This document shows, one piece after another, positions 62,801-64,000 of a stretch of 64,000 bases of DNA. Origin of the DNA: Nymphaea colorata (taxonomy: Eukaryota; Streptophyta; Magnoliopsida; Nymphaeales; Nymphaeaceae); contig NC_045141.1 in the NCBI RefSeq assembly GCF_008831285.2, positions 26,711,315-26,775,314 on the forward strand. The letters are read 5' to 3'. A program made the position numbers and the translations under genes. Below the pieces are notes generated by a model that saw only the letters and a list, made by a program, of their open reading frames with translations, was not told where the DNA came from and ran no database searches. Each line of letters opens with the position of its first letter. Position 1 is the first letter of the stretch.

Positions 62801-64000
62801 GTACGACGTCAACATAAATTATTTTATTTTGTTATATATAGTACGTTTAGTTGCTGAATCAAATATTGATGGTTGCGTAAGAGCTTAACCAGATATTGTG
62901 GAACAATTTTTTTGTCTGCAGATTCTGCACTGCAATATCATGATCTATTCCCACTATAATGGTGGAACACTATAGGTCCGAATAATGTGAAATGTCTATT
63001 CAATGTTTTCAGCAATATGCAACACGAAATGTTTGAATATCGGCTCATGGATCTGTTACCGTCACATTAGATGCAGCTTCATATTAGTTAATGAGAGAAC
63101 GGTAGAACTGTGTCATTGATTTGGATGACAAAAGATCATAAAATAAATGTGTCATTGCTGAACTTGCTCTACTGTGATATTTCACAAGAGAAATTAGCGA
63201 GAATATTTTCCTTTTCCGGACGACCTTCAGAACTTAGGTCCATTTTTTGCCCCAGTGATTTTATGAGCAAGAGAAGAACATTGTGTTTGCCAGAATTAAT
63301 TCCTTGTTTTTTTTGTCTTTTCCAATTATTCATCATCTGCTTTTCGCTCTCCCATTTCATATTGTGTTTGTGAATGGTGCAGTGGCTTTTAGGTTCTCAG
63401 TTTCTTGTCTGCACATTGCTTGTTATTTCTACATGTAGCATATGTAAGAATGGTACATTTTTCTGTTTTTTCTTTTGTGTTTACATTTTCGTTAGCTTTT
63501 TTGTGCTTTCTTGTTTTAATTACAATCTGCTGCTCTTAAAATTGGATACATGATTCCTCGGTCCATCGCTCTATCTCCTCAAAGTAGCACAGTGTTAAGT
63601 ATCAGACCTTCAGTAGTTTGAATATTGGAATGCTACATTTCTTGGCACAAAACCCCTAATAACTAAGACACATAAGAACAACCCCTAACAACTAAAACAC
63701 ATAAGAACGTCGCAGGCTAGATTATTTTAGAGCTGCATATAAATGGGTGGCCTAATTAATGAACTGCATTTTTGAGAGAAGTAACACTCAAAATATGTTG
63801 TGTGTTCAGTTCCAGTATGAATCCACCTTTAACTAGTGGATGCAATACTTTCTGGTCTCTTATCTTCCTCTTGTCAACATTCATTTCCAATATTTCCATG
63901 CAATTTCTGAAATTGATCATGAATTGGTACTATATAGTGCATAATTCTTTGAGCAAGGACTGGATTGATTCGTCGGACATGCCTCTGATTTGTACATGCA
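62801..64000. other. Last intron of the third receptor kinase copy
   Basis: Homologous to the last introns of the full-length copy (54314-55268) and the pseudogene (42440-43345): TGGATGACAAAAGATCATAA, ATTTCACAAGAGAAA and TTACAATCTGCTGCTC occur in order in at least two of them. It continues to the right edge without a splice acceptor inside the window. Confidence 0.8.

Overview
The window is nuclear DNA from a flowering plant. The genes are split by many GT-AG introns (18, 9 and 14 exons in the three main models), the spacers are AT-rich and full of (AT)n tracts and small transposons, and all three protein families are plant-type. The species cannot be named from the sequence. All recognisable genes lie on the + strand. 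Exon borders were placed by eye from splice signals, reading-phase continuity and family knowledge; nothing was aligned by software.

Region by region. 1-3350 is spacer with one fold-back element. 3351-19870 is a complete 18-exon gene for a VAD1-like protein (GRAM domain, VASt domain, C-terminal membrane anchor), a membrane-contact lipid-binding family linked to control of plant cell death. 19871-25845 is spacer with a Tourist-like MITE, a frameshifted pentatricopeptide-repeat (PPR) gene fragment and a stray last-exon relic of a receptor kinase. 25846-40649 is a complete 9-exon orthologue of ZRSR2/Urp (maize RGH3 type), a CCCH-UHM-CCCH-RS splicing factor for U12-type 3' splice sites. Its largest downstream intron carries an intact TRIM retrotransposon with perfect 5-bp target duplications.

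40650-64000 is a decaying tandem cluster of malectin-like LRR receptor kinases (LRR-I type). It holds a 3'-terminal pseudogene (about 41690-44000), one full-length gene (45978-55550), and a third copy (57880 to past the right edge). The third copy keeps the promoter-proximal region, the transmembrane exon and an intact kinase, but the exons for the malectin and LRR ectodomain are replaced by unrelated DNA. The window stops one base before the expected last 3' splice site of that copy.

The three gene types do not form a pathway; their adjacency is ordinary chromosomal neighbourhood. The most interesting material is the receptor-kinase cluster (loss of the ectodomain, loss of the ancestral start codon in the full-length copy), the TRIM element, and a hairpin presenting a consensus U12-type 5' splice-site octamer inside an intron of the U12 splicing-factor gene. 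I did not find a convincing wholly new biological system.
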